Assembly (NCBI GenBank): GCA_001599355.1
Contig: BCGQ01000011.1
Location: forward strand, 62,001-126,000
Direction: 5' to 3'
DNA: 64,000 bases
DNA from: Nakazawaea peltata
Lineage: Eukaryota > Ascomycota > Pichiomycetes > Alaninales > Pachysolenaceae
Below are positions 1 to 8,707 of this stretch, piece after piece. Position numbers and translations under genes: made by a program. The notes beneath the pieces were generated by a model. It saw only the letters and a list, made by a program, of their open reading frames with translations. It was not told the DNA's origin and made no database searches. Positions within the stretch are counted from its first letter, which is position 1. Each line of letters starts with the position of its first letter.

Positions 1-162
1 TCACATCCTGTTGAGGTCCGTTGCCGAACTGAAGGATCACATAGCGATCAATCCCTTCGGATCGGTTACTATTTCTAAGAAGGTAGTTAGTATATGATTT
101 GGGGATGGGGTGGATGTGAACACGGTGTTGAGTGATTTAATCATTACATACCTATTATCCAT
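1..162 (-). CDS. Partial spliced gene, 5' end only, product unknown
   Basis: Two exons read on the minus strand. Exon 1 is 152-162 (ATGGATAATAG), followed by a GTATGT donor at 151-146. The branch point TACTAAC lies at 92-86 and the acceptor TTAG at 78-75. Exon 2 is 74-1 and stays open to the window edge. Joining the exons gives a continuous frame that begins MDNRNSNRSEGIDRYV and continues ILQFGNGPQQDV. Donor, branch point, acceptor and frame all agree, so the gene model is well supported although only 28 residues are visible. I do not recognise the product. The very short first exon is typical of yeast genes with an intron next to the start codon. Confidence 0.7.
75..151 (-). other. Intron of the left-edge gene
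   Basis: A 77-nt intron with donor GTATGT, branch point TACTAAC at 86-92 and acceptor CTTAG, with 8 bases from the end of the branch-point box to the acceptor AG. Excising it joins an 11-nt exon to a 74-nt open exon in frame. Confidence 0.7.
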
Positions 163-935
163 GGGTTGAATATGTGGATGATTCGACTTGGTTGAAGTCT
201 TTACTAAGCAACACAAAACGACGCATTTTGTAGGGATGTTTTTTGCCTAAAATTGGAGGAAGGAAGTGATAAAATGCTGAGGAGAAGGAAGGAGAGGTGA
301 GGGAAGGAGAAGAGAGGGAAGGAAAAACGGAGGGAAGTGAGGGAAGTGGGAGAAAGATGGGGAGAGAAACCGGATGAATTGGATCTGCAGAGCAGTAAAA
401 TTATGAGTAGAGGCTACAAAGGAGAATTAACAGGAATTTGAAGTTAGAGGTAATTTAATTCAAGCAGAGCCTTTGGATCTCCCTTGTATCATGATCCTAC
501 CTCGGTTCTAATCAGTTCCCTATCGCATTTAAAAGTGGAACACAAAATGATACGAGGAAATAAAGTGCGCGCGCCATATTAATTTGAGCTAGATGGGAAT
601 ATAGGCGACAGAGAGTAGAGAAAAGAGAAGAGAGAAAGGAATTGAAGAGATTATACAGAGAAGAGAAAAAGAAGAAAAGAACCAAACGCAAGTAGAACCG
701 AGACAAAGAAATTCTCAGAAGCGAAACGAAAATAAAGGAACTAATGAGGAAACAGAGAAGAGCAAATAAATTGAGATGAGGGGAGATAAACTGATTAGGG
801 AGGTTTGAACCAGGTACTGGACTTATTTCCTTTCCTGTACATTCAGTAACGTAATGACGTACTGACTTGACAACGTGATACGAAATAACTCAACTCAGTT
901 AACTTCCTTTCTCAATCTCGCTCAACTCCGTTATC

Positions 936-983
936 CACTCCGTCATTCACTCCGTCATTCACCTCATCACTCACCTCATCACT
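936..983. repeat. 12-bp tandem repeat, four units
   Basis: Two units of CACTCCGTCATT are followed by two units of CACCTCATCACT, in register. The array is pyrimidine-rich on the plus strand. Confidence 0.85.
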
Positions 984-1215
984 CCACTCTTCTGTACCTT
1001 TCCCTCTATACTATCTATACTCTGTGGCTTTGCGCTCACATCGCCCCCTTTACGCCTACGCGCAAATAAAATAAAAAAATGACGTAGTCTCTGCGTACAA
1101 ACTCTGTAGTCAGTCGGTGATCACTGCCTAGTCACTGCGTCGTTACTACGTAGCCAATGCATACTCATCTGCACTGCCCGGTAAAATAACATACAAATCA
1201 CGGTTACAAACGGGT

Positions 1216-1241
1216 TATGTCGATGGGATATGTCGATGGGA
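1216..1241. repeat. 13-bp direct duplication
   Basis: TATGTCGATGGGA occurs twice head to tail, at 1216-1228 and 1229-1241, with no mismatch. Confidence 0.85.
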
Positions 1242-1310
1242 CTAATTTTGGTACGCCTTCAAATATGCACGTATAATCAGGGCCATCGATGACAAATCAC
1301 ATCTGACATC

Positions 1311-1350
1311 TCATAGCAGCTCATAGCAGCTCATAGCAGCTCATAGCACC
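1311..1350. repeat. 10-bp tandem repeat, four units
   Basis: TCATAGCAGC is repeated three times and is followed by a fourth unit ending CACC. It lies downstream of the aspartyl protease stop, in non-coding DNA. Confidence 0.85.
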
Positions 1351-1485
1351 AACTAGAACTACTACGACTCACTTCTACGACTTTTACTAAGCTTCTCAAT
1401 ACCTCTACTCATCTACTCTACACCTCTATAATAAATCTGTATATTGTTTTTCTTAGATAAATTCGGACTTCCTCTATTCAAATCC

Positions 1486-3201
1486 CTACAAAAACATAAC
1501 ACCAACCAAACCGGCAGCAATGACGGTCAAAATCAGCATGTCTGGACGGAAAGTGGATCCTTCACTCTTTTTAGAATCAGGCCCATTAGATGTAGAAGAT
1601 GAACCAGATGTAGAAGAAGATCCAGAACTAGATTTTGTTCCAGTAGCAGTTGTCACATTTCCAATTACACCTGTAGTATAAACCAATTTGGTTTGAGTAT
1701 CATAGACATTAGTACTCCAAGTCTCCGAATAGCCTGACAGAGATGTAGCCGATGGAATTGAAGAAACAATAGCCTCAACATCAGAATCAGAGGAGTCAAG
1801 GTTCAGTTGCAGTAAAGCAATTTGTCCATCTTCTAAATCGTAAACAACATAAGCAGAACGTAAGAAAGAAGCACCCAAAACCCAGCTATCATCTCCAGAA
1901 CTCAAAGCTCCAACAGCACAATAAGAAGTAGCAGCACCTGAAGAAGTGGTTACTTCAACCATAAGGTCTGTCAATGGCATAGAGATGACAACACCCGAGA
2001 AGTCAAATTCTATGGTAGAACTGTTGGAAGAATCGATACATTCCATGACATAAGCTCCGACAGATGAAGAGTAAGTGGCTCCAAGCAGTTCTCCAATCTT
2101 GATCATGATATCTGTTGGAACATAAGTTAAAGTGGTACCGGAATCTAATAACAGAGGAGATTTAACGGTAGTAATGACTATATTTTCATCATCACTAGAA
2201 TCCAGAACTGGAATGTACAATCCAGAAAGGGTAACTTCAAGACGGATGGCAGAAGTATAACCATAAGATTCCAAACTGTTGATAACAGGCAAAAGGCCCA
2301 AAGTACCGGTATATTTGGAGTGGTCTACACCACCAAATAAGATAGAACCGGTTGACAGAGATGAAGAATCTAAGTATAAGGAATAAGAAGCCTTATTAAT
2401 TAATCCTTGAGATACCATCTTGTATGGCATGTTCTCATAAGTGTAGCTATCATCTAAATAACCAGAATAAGTGGTCTCTGATCCGACTAAACCAATGCCT
2501 AAGACACCAATGGTGGAGTTGGATTGATTCAGAACAGCAAATGAAAGGTCTTTAACAGTGGTACCCCCAATAGTAACGTCATCGTAACCCCAGTTACCGT
2601 AGGCATAGGTATAGTCGGCATATTGGATCAAGAATTCAGTACCGTTAGAGTGATAAGATGAAGAACTAGACTCATCGAATACTCCATATACACTACAATC
2701 TATAGTTTCCTCACTGGAATCGGATGGAGCAGCTTCGGTGGCTATGTCACCATCGGTCGTGGCTGTGGCGACTTCAGGAGGTCCGTCACTCTCTATAGCT
2801 TTTCTCAACGCAACCTTATTTTTTCTGTTAATTAATTTTTGTTCCAACTCAATATCTCTTTTATTGAGACTTTGAGACGAGGCACAGTAAGGGTTATTAT
2901 TGCCCATGACCCATAAATCCGAAGAACCAGTATCAAGCAATACACTGACATTTTGATTATCAGAACCAATAGCCAAGTCAACTTGGTAGAAAGTTTGCTC
3001 ATTTTCGATTTCAACCTCAACTGTGTCGTCTCTCTTGACGAATCTCAGTTGATGTGCGGAATCAGAAGTTTCGTACGAATTACCACGCTTGACGGTGAAA
3101 TCAAGTTTCTGCACTTTAGAGATATCTTTTTGAGGAGCGGCAACGGCGCTTTCGACCATCATTGCTACCAATGCGGCAGCTACACTTTTCTGGAACTTCA
3201 T
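1486..3201 (-). CDS. Yapsin-like GPI-anchored aspartyl protease
   Basis: A 571-residue pepsin-family (A1) protease, probably at the cell surface or wall. It has a signal peptide (about 1-22), a Kex2-type KR site at 56-57 before the mature domain, and two catalytic motifs, DTGSSDLW (Asp90) and DSGTTLTY (Asp353). Between them lies a loop (about 106-168) with an internal KR (114-115) and an acidic stretch, like the processed loop of yapsins. The C-terminus has a Ser/Thr-rich stalk followed by a hydrophobic tail (about 550-571), as expected for GPI attachment. Many N-x-S/T sites are present. A second, shorter protease follows downstream on the same strand side, which suggests a tandem duplication. 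The family is clear; the exact orthologue within the yapsin/SAP group is not. Confidence 0.88.
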   Translation of the reverse strand: MKFQKSVAAALVAMMVESAVAAPQKDISKVQKLDFTVKRGNSYETSDSAHQLRFVKRDDTVEVEIENEQTFYQVDLAIGSDNQNVSVLLDTGSSDLWVMGNNNPYCASSQSLNKRDIELEQKLINRKNKVALRKAIESDGPPEVATATTDGDIATEAAPSDSSEETIDCSVYGVFDESSSSSYHSNGTEFLIQYADYTYAYGNWGYDDVTIGGTTVKDLSFAVLNQSNSTIGVLGIGLVGSETTYSGYLDDSYTYENMPYKMVSQGLINKASYSLYLDSSSLSTGSILFGGVDHSKYTGTLGLLPVINSLESYGYTSAIRLEVTLSGLYIPVLDSSDDENIVITTVKSPLLLDSGTTLTYVPTDIMIKIGELLGATYSSSVGAYVMECIDSSNSSTIEFDFSGVVISMPLTDLMVEVTTSSGAATSYCAVGALSSGDDSWVLGASFLRSAYVVYDLEDGQIALLQLNLDSSDSDVEAIVSSIPSATSLSGYSETWSTNVYDTQTKLVYTTGVIGNVTTATGTKSSSGSSSTSGSSSTSNGPDSKKSEGSTFRPDMLILTVIAAGLVGVMFL

Positions 3202-3669
3202 CTCACTTGTTTATCCCACCAACAGACTTCTGATATTCCAGTGATGTGTCAGCAGTATAAGTGGGAACCCCTGTGATTTTGTATGAAAAAAAAATGAATC
3301 TGACACGCTTTGGGGCAGACACTATGACTTCTATTTTTACTAAACTAAACTGCGCGCGCACCATCTTGGCACCCGAGGAACAAACTTTAAAGTGTAATTT
3401 TATGGGAGGCGCGGGCAGATGCAGGGCAATTGTCCGTGCGCGGCGGTATTATTAATCTATGCTATGGAGCTATATAGTGTCAATTGATGTTCGGGTGGTG
3501 TAGCAGACTGCACCAGAGATGGGCACGGGCAAGTAAGGGCCAAGAACTTGATCCTGCGCACGGTCTCTCTAATTGTGTTCGAACCCCCTCCTATTATCTT
3601 CATGCATCATTCATGTATCGAAATGACTCTCAATAGATTGCCACAGATGTCCTTTTGTTTATGTGGGCT
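3202..3669. other. Intergenic region between the two proteases
   Basis: A 468-bp spacer holding the upstream region of the GPI protease and the 3' flank of the second protease. I see no gene. A TTCGAAC near 3577 resembles a tRNA T-loop, but no flanking stem or acceptor arm supports it. Confidence 0.6.
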
Positions 3670-4815
3670 TCAGTCACATTGACACAGGCACATTTCTGCC
3701 CCTTTCTCAATTCCAAATCCAACCTTTTTGTTTTCTTGATCAACTACTAACGGCATATTACGGAGCATGATTTCTCCCAATAAATAATATTGCTCGTCAC
3801 TACCAGTATCGTATATCCCTGTCCAACATATATTTGAGTCTTGGTCGAAAACTACTTGCAATGCCGAGAAATTTAGTGTGATTTCAAACCCTTCCCGAAA
3901 TTTGAAAGTCATCTTTTGATCACGTGTCGATCCTGCTTCTATACAGTCTATGACGTAGACCCCATAATTTGAATCGAATCTGAAAGTTGAGTCTTTTTCA
4001 CTCCACCAATCATTAAAAAGGTCATATTTTGAAGACGGCACCAGCATTGCTATCAGACTACCCGTATCCACTAGCGCAATTGCACCTTCACCATCTATAG
4101 ATTTAGTCCCATTGTAAATCCCTTCCATCTGGATGGCCACCTGTGTCGTTGCCCCTGACACATCTACGTTATCAAGGAATGTAAAGTCATATGAAGAGTA
4201 AAGAGAAGGTTCTATTCCACCGAATGTTACAATCCCCTTCTTATGGTTTTCTGGATCAACAGCCACTGAATACACTTGAGACTCGATGAGTCCTTGAGAT
4301 TTCAATAACGGAACAAGATTCTCATAAGTGTATCCATTGTTCGCAAAAGTAGATTCCAATAATGGGTAACCCACACCAAGAATCAGAATATCAGAGGATC
4401 CTACAGGTGCTGGCAGAGTCACAAACGATAAATTCACAACCTTCTGTCCTCCTATAACAAAATTATCGTACCCCCATGATCCCTTCATCTCTCCAGAGAT
4501 ATACTTAAGAGATGCTTCTGTATTATTGGAATGATAAGATGAGGAAAGAGTTGGGTCGAATACCGAGCTACTAATCCACAAATCACTCGATCCACTATCT
4601 AAAATGGCTGGAATGGTGAGATTCAATGACAGAACCGTGATATTCACCATATAATTTAAATCCTCACTTTCTTCGTAGACTCCCATTGAAATTGTAGACC
4701 TTTTTTGGAAACCACCGATAGCACTTAAAGATCTTTCCTTTTGGAAAGGTAATGATATCAAGGCCAAGCTGTACCCAGTAATACTCAAAACACTCAATAC
4801 TGTTGCTATCTTCAT
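3670..4815 (-). CDS. Secreted aspartyl protease, no GPI tail
   Basis: A 381-residue pepsin-family protein starting at the ATG at 4815; the frame upstream opens only with TTG. It has a signal peptide (about 1-18) and a KR processing site (38-39). Two catalytic motifs are present: DSGSSDLW (Asp73) and VDTGSLIAM (Asp250). Compared with its neighbour it lacks the long acidic loop after the first motif and the Ser/Thr stalk and hydrophobic tail, so it is probably soluble. The usual DTG-then-DSG order is reversed, and the second site has Ser where Thr is normal. The flap reads KYISG, not the common Y-G-D/T form. The C-terminus is Cys-rich. Shared segments such as SSSYHSN, GSWGYD/GNWGYD and GYTYEN/SYTYEN show that the two proteases are close relatives. 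Confidence 0.85.
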   Translation of the reverse strand: MKIATVLSVLSITGYSLALISLPFQKERSLSAIGGFQKRSTISMGVYEESEDLNYMVNITVLSLNLTIPAILDSGSSDLWISSSVFDPTLSSSYHSNNTEASLKYISGEMKGSWGYDNFVIGGQKVVNLSFVTLPAPVGSSDILILGVGYPLLESTFANNGYTYENLVPLLKSQGLIESQVYSVAVDPENHKKGIVTFGGIEPSLYSSYDFTFLDNVDVSGATTQVAIQMEGIYNGTKSIDGEGAIALVDTGSLIAMLVPSSKYDLFNDWWSEKDSTFRFDSNYGVYVIDCIEAGSTRDQKMTFKFREGFEITLNFSALQVVFDQDSNICWTGIYDTGSDEQYYLLGEIMLRNMPLVVDQENKKVGFGIEKGAEMCLCQCD

Positions 4816-5088
4816 TTTTAATTTCAACTCGTACCAACAAATTTACAATTGGGGATAATTTATGCTTATAATATTTTTATTGCTATTAATTACATTGAAA
4901 CAGATGAAAGTCGATGCGGAAGAGGCAAACCTCCATTATATATCTTACTATCTCCATTTCTACCATTGAAACCTCTTACCGTAGATCTCCAGTGAATTAC
5001 CAAGTTTCAAAAGTGATACCGAAGATTGCCCGATTAGGAAATAATTGATGTATCCCCTTTCTTCAACATTTGATACAAATGATGAGAG

Positions 5089-7761
5089 TCAACCGATGCG
5101 AGGAATTCCGATCCCACGAATACAGAAGATCATTGCAGAACTACCCAGGAATGGTTCTTTTGTGGATACGCTCCGTTGCAGTAAAATATCAGGATATTTC
5201 TCATCTTTTAAACGAACAGCCAGAAGACGATATGCTTCCTCTATGAGATCATCTGTAGGGATGATTCCGATATCGGAATCTGAAGTTTCAATAATGTGAT
5301 CTGCAGAGGTATAGTATGGACATGGCAATCTAAATACCTCTAAGTAAAACTGTTTCAAAGAAGTATGTATATACTTTGAATAAAGTACCAGCTTTAATCC
5401 GTCGAATGATTTTATTCCAGATGCAAAATCATCACTCACTTCTAAGAAATTCTCGAAATGTTTTAGGATCACTTCCATTGAAGCATTCTGAACCTTGAGC
5501 TTCAACAAATATCTAAGAGTCTCAAGCATGACGATGGAAGATTGAACAGAAGGAGAGAATTCGTACAGTCTTGTTAAACACATATAATCCTCCAAAACCT
5601 TCTCGAAATTTGATAAAAGATCTGATCTTCTCTGTTCCTCCAAGAGGGAACTTGTCTGAAACAAGAAAACAAACATAGTCATGACTGCAAGGTTTAATTC
5701 CGCCAAATTTGCGAAATAGAATGCCGGGAACTCATCACATGGATATTTTACACGGAATATATTGTAGTATTCAAAAAGATGAGTGATAGTAGAGAAACAA
5801 ATCGCATTTACAATAGGGATATCCCATGCAAGGTATGGCTGGAACATCTTGAAGCGGAAATAGCAAATATTGAGATGGATAAGAACCAGCTGACCCAAAA
5901 ATTTGCGACGCTCTGTTTCCGATACGAGAGAGGTCCCTTCAAAGTCTTTTTTCAATTCTGGGGGAATATCAATACTGATTATATTTTTATCGACGTCAAA
6001 GATCTTCTTGAGGATCAGGAGATGATTCTCAGTAGTATTATCATCGACAACAGTGTAAAGTTCTGGGATTTGATAAACTGCGTTCACCAGTTTTGCAAGA
6101 GGAAACCATACAGTATTATATAAATGGGGTCTCAGTTTGGAGGTCAAATTCCTTGGAAGACCCACCGTAGTAGAAGGGAAGGGGACCTTGCTATAACATG
6201 ATTTGATAAGAGGGTCTTTGTTGAAGATAGTACTCAAATAGGTATCCAAACTACAAAGCTCCCACCAAATTTTATGTCCTTCTTCACTGTAGACTGCCTT
6301 AAGTCTTTCATCTGTTGTTTCCACATTGGAATTAATGTCAACTGTAGGCACATGAAGACCAAGAAAGTAACACGACGATATAGTATTAACAAGCAAATGG
6401 TACACAGAGTCATATTGTTTGGTATTGTAACAATAGAGAGTCAGAATAGCAAACAGTCGGGCCCTGGTCAATTCGACATGTTCCATATCCAAAGTAGTTC
6501 TCACGTTTGTCTCATCAGATCTTATAAGAGGAGAACTATAATGATAACTATGAATGTAAGAGTTGAAAAAGAACTCACCAATCTGTGAAGCGTTAAAAGA
6601 GTATCCAAAGCGTTCCTTGAAATTCTCCAAGAGTCCCGACTCGATCATGTTCGAGTGTGGTAACAGGATTGTAGCAACACTTAATGTCAGATATAATAAG
6701 GCTATAGATGCAAAACTTACTCTGTGATAAGCATGGGCCTCCAGGTTCACATATAAGCCGACAATGTCCAAGGATGAGAGCTCATCATGGAATCTATTGA
6801 AGATGACATCAACCTGGTCTACGTAGAAACTCACAAGGTAATCGACGATTTCTTTAGGCGGAAGACCTCTTACTGTTGAGATCTTGAGCGCGAGAAGCAG
6901 AGATGAAGTACTACCTGGCTGAGTATAATCTTGAAGACTGTAGTAGTTTTTCATTATTGCTGTTGCTTCCAGGTCTATTCTGGGGTGAGGAGCATGCGGT
7001 TTGACCTGATCCCAAGGTAATGACATCTTCTTTTTGGGTGGTTGATGAGGGTCCAATTCCCGGTGAATGTGATGCATATCGAAAGGAGCTGATGAAGGAG
7101 GTATATGTTGTTCTGGGTATACAGCAGCCGATCTTAGTTGTGGGGGGACCGGTATTGGAGGCTGCAGTTGAGAGAAAGGTTGTAACGGTGGTGGACCTGG
7201 AACAATGTGCGGCTGACCATACTGAGAGGGGACAGGTGGGACAGGTGGGCCAAGTGAACCTGGGGGAATGGGAGCTCCAATTGGTGGCTGAGGATGTAAT
7301 TCCAGATTGAAGGGTATTACCTGGTGTTCTAAAGGTCTCACTGGGGGAATAGCCGCATCAGCAATCACATTTCTTGGATCTTCGGCCACGGTCACCGGTA
7401 TCAAACTAATATGATCAGCCGAAGGAAATTCAAACAGGGGTCTAGGGGAACGTGGATTCGGTGGGTCTTGTAAACATTGTAATTCCTTCCCATGTTGGAT
7501 ACAATGAGTACACGGGGTCTGTAAATCACATTTCACCTTTTGTTTCTTACATGGGCCACAGTTATAAGTACGTCGCTGTTTCCTCTGCTTTTTTCTATTG
7601 GAAGGCGGTGAAGTTGGAGATTTGGGGACCTTGTCATTAGTTGAATTTTCTTGTGAGCGGCTTGAAGGTGAAGTAGAAGTTGAGGTGCGCTGCGATGATT
7701 CCGAGACCTCTGAAGGTGCGGAACGAACACCTTTATGTTTGGAAGACGACCGAGGGCTCAT
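5089..7761 (-). CDS. Zn2Cys6 transcription factor
   Basis: An 890-residue fungal zinc-cluster regulator. Six cysteines at 68, 71, 78, 84, 87 and 96 (C-x2-C-x6-C-x5-C-x2-C-x8-C) form the binuclear zinc cluster, flanked by basic runs (KKQRKQRR before it). A Ser/Thr-rich head (1-55) and a Pro-rich linker (about 120-250) surround it. The middle of the protein (about 270-700) has the helical, hydrophobic character of the fungal-specific transcription factor domain. Nuclear DNA binding, usually to CGG-type half-sites, is the family expectation. The target genes cannot be told from sequence. It is divergent from the Dss1-like gene across 946 bp. I do not assign an orthologue. Confidence 0.88.
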   Translation of the reverse strand: MSPRSSSKHKGVRSAPSEVSESSQRTSTSTSPSSRSQENSTNDKVPKSPTSPPSNRKKQRKQRRTYNCGPCKKQKVKCDLQTPCTHCIQHGKELQCLQDPPNPRSPRPLFEFPSADHISLIPVTVAEDPRNVIADAAIPPVRPLEHQVIPFNLELHPQPPIGAPIPPGSLGPPVPPVPSQYGQPHIVPGPPPLQPFSQLQPPIPVPPQLRSAAVYPEQHIPPSSAPFDMHHIHRELDPHQPPKKKMSLPWDQVKPHAPHPRIDLEATAIMKNYYSLQDYTQPGSTSSLLLALKISTVRGLPPKEIVDYLVSFYVDQVDVIFNRFHDELSSLDIVGLYVNLEAHAYHRVSFASIALLYLTLSVATILLPHSNMIESGLLENFKERFGYSFNASQIGEFFFNSYIHSYHYSSPLIRSDETNVRTTLDMEHVELTRARLFAILTLYCYNTKQYDSVYHLLVNTISSCYFLGLHVPTVDINSNVETTDERLKAVYSEEGHKIWWELCSLDTYLSTIFNKDPLIKSCYSKVPFPSTTVGLPRNLTSKLRPHLYNTVWFPLAKLVNAVYQIPELYTVVDDNTTENHLLILKKIFDVDKNIISIDIPPELKKDFEGTSLVSETERRKFLGQLVLIHLNICYFRFKMFQPYLAWDIPIVNAICFSTITHLFEYYNIFRVKYPCDEFPAFYFANLAELNLAVMTMFVFLFQTSSLLEEQRRSDLLSNFEKVLEDYMCLTRLYEFSPSVQSSIVMLETLRYLLKLKVQNASMEVILKHFENFLEVSDDFASGIKSFDGLKLVLYSKYIHTSLKQFYLEVFRLPCPYYTSADHIIETSDSDIGIIPTDDLIEEAYRLLAVRLKDEKYPDILLQRSVSTKEPFLGSSAMIFCIRGIGIPRIG

Positions 7762-8707
7762 ATATTATTGGAGGCCACGTCAAAGAGGAATATACAGATG
7801 TAGATCAGAATGGATCACCAGATTAACTGGAATATCTTAGAAGTGGAAGTATTTCTCGGAGACTTGAAACTTCAATCTACAATCAACATTCCCAAGTAGT
7901 GATTTCTATTTTACTTATATGTTGGGTAATGGGAAAAATCTTAAGCCAACCAAAAAAATATACAACAGATCAGATCTTGACCGCGAAAAATAGAACAATA
8001 GGACCCGCAGATAGCGTTCAGGAAGTTTAACACAAAGAAAAGCACCAAAAAGGGGTCTAAAAGCGGGTGCGTGGCAGACAAATTACGAAGTTGTATTACC
8101 TAATCAAAAATAAGCCCCCGAACCATGCATGGATAGATCTTTGCGGGCATTTAGTGGCGGCCATAGTTAGAGGCCCGCTTATGTGATGAAGGAACTTACA
8201 GCACAGACTTAGATACGGGACTATGCATGACTAGAATAAAGTTCACGGTGAGGTTTCCGCGCGGTAATTCCACACGCGGACAATATGCGAGGGATTAGCG
8301 CTACCGAAAGGGGTGGGACCTCCTATTTGAGGCAGCATAACTCGGTTAGAATTGGATTTTATTCTCCGTTCCCTGTTTCTCGCAGAACCTTCATAGCGCC
8401 AACTGCATCTTGTCCGATCCGGATCTTGCACCTTTCAGGCACGTTTCACACGAATGTAAACCTTCCCCTTATCGGTTTCCGCTGTTTGTCGTTGAATTTG
8501 CGTCGACCTATTCGCTTGATCCTTTTCGTTTTTCGCTTTGCCCCTTTCACGCACCCCGCGCGCACGCTTAGCAGATCTGCCCTTTAAGGTCGTATGGTCA
8601 TGACAGAGTGGATGGAGGAGAGATAGGGTGGGTAAGCTGTCGACTACACAACACTAAGCTATTCAGGACAGACCATACTAGCCGGAATCTAATCATACCA
8701 TCTAAAC
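7762..8707. other. Divergent intergenic region, TF / Dss1-like gene
   Basis: A 946-bp shared upstream region. It is GC-rich around 8250-8580, with several CG-rich words (CCGCGCGG near 8257), but I see no clear palindromic zinc-cluster site. The 100-codon plus-strand frame at 8285-8587 has no recognisable protein character and is not called. No RNA gene was found. Confidence 0.6.

Larger units (their letters stand above)
163..1485. other. Non-coding region with purine tracts and tandem repeats
   Basis: About 1.3 kb with no credible gene. It lies between the divergent left-edge gene start and the 3' end of the aspartyl protease. It holds purine-rich tracts (about 285-365 and 600-685), a 12-bp pyrimidine repeat (936-983), a 13-bp direct duplication (1216-1241) and a 10-bp tandem repeat (1311-1350). 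The two 64-codon open frames here are compositional by-products: one covers the purine tract and the other covers the 12-bp repeat. Confidence 0.7.

Noticed and set aside
875-1069. 64-codon frame with repeated His-Ser
   Set aside because: It only reflects the 12-bp pyrimidine repeat.
3571-3590. TTCGAAC resembling a tRNA T-loop
   Set aside because: No T-stem, acceptor stem or A box could be paired around it.
8285-8587. 100-codon plus-strand frame before the Dss1-like gene
   Set aside because: It has no protein-like pattern, no homology that I recognise and a GC-rich promoter context.
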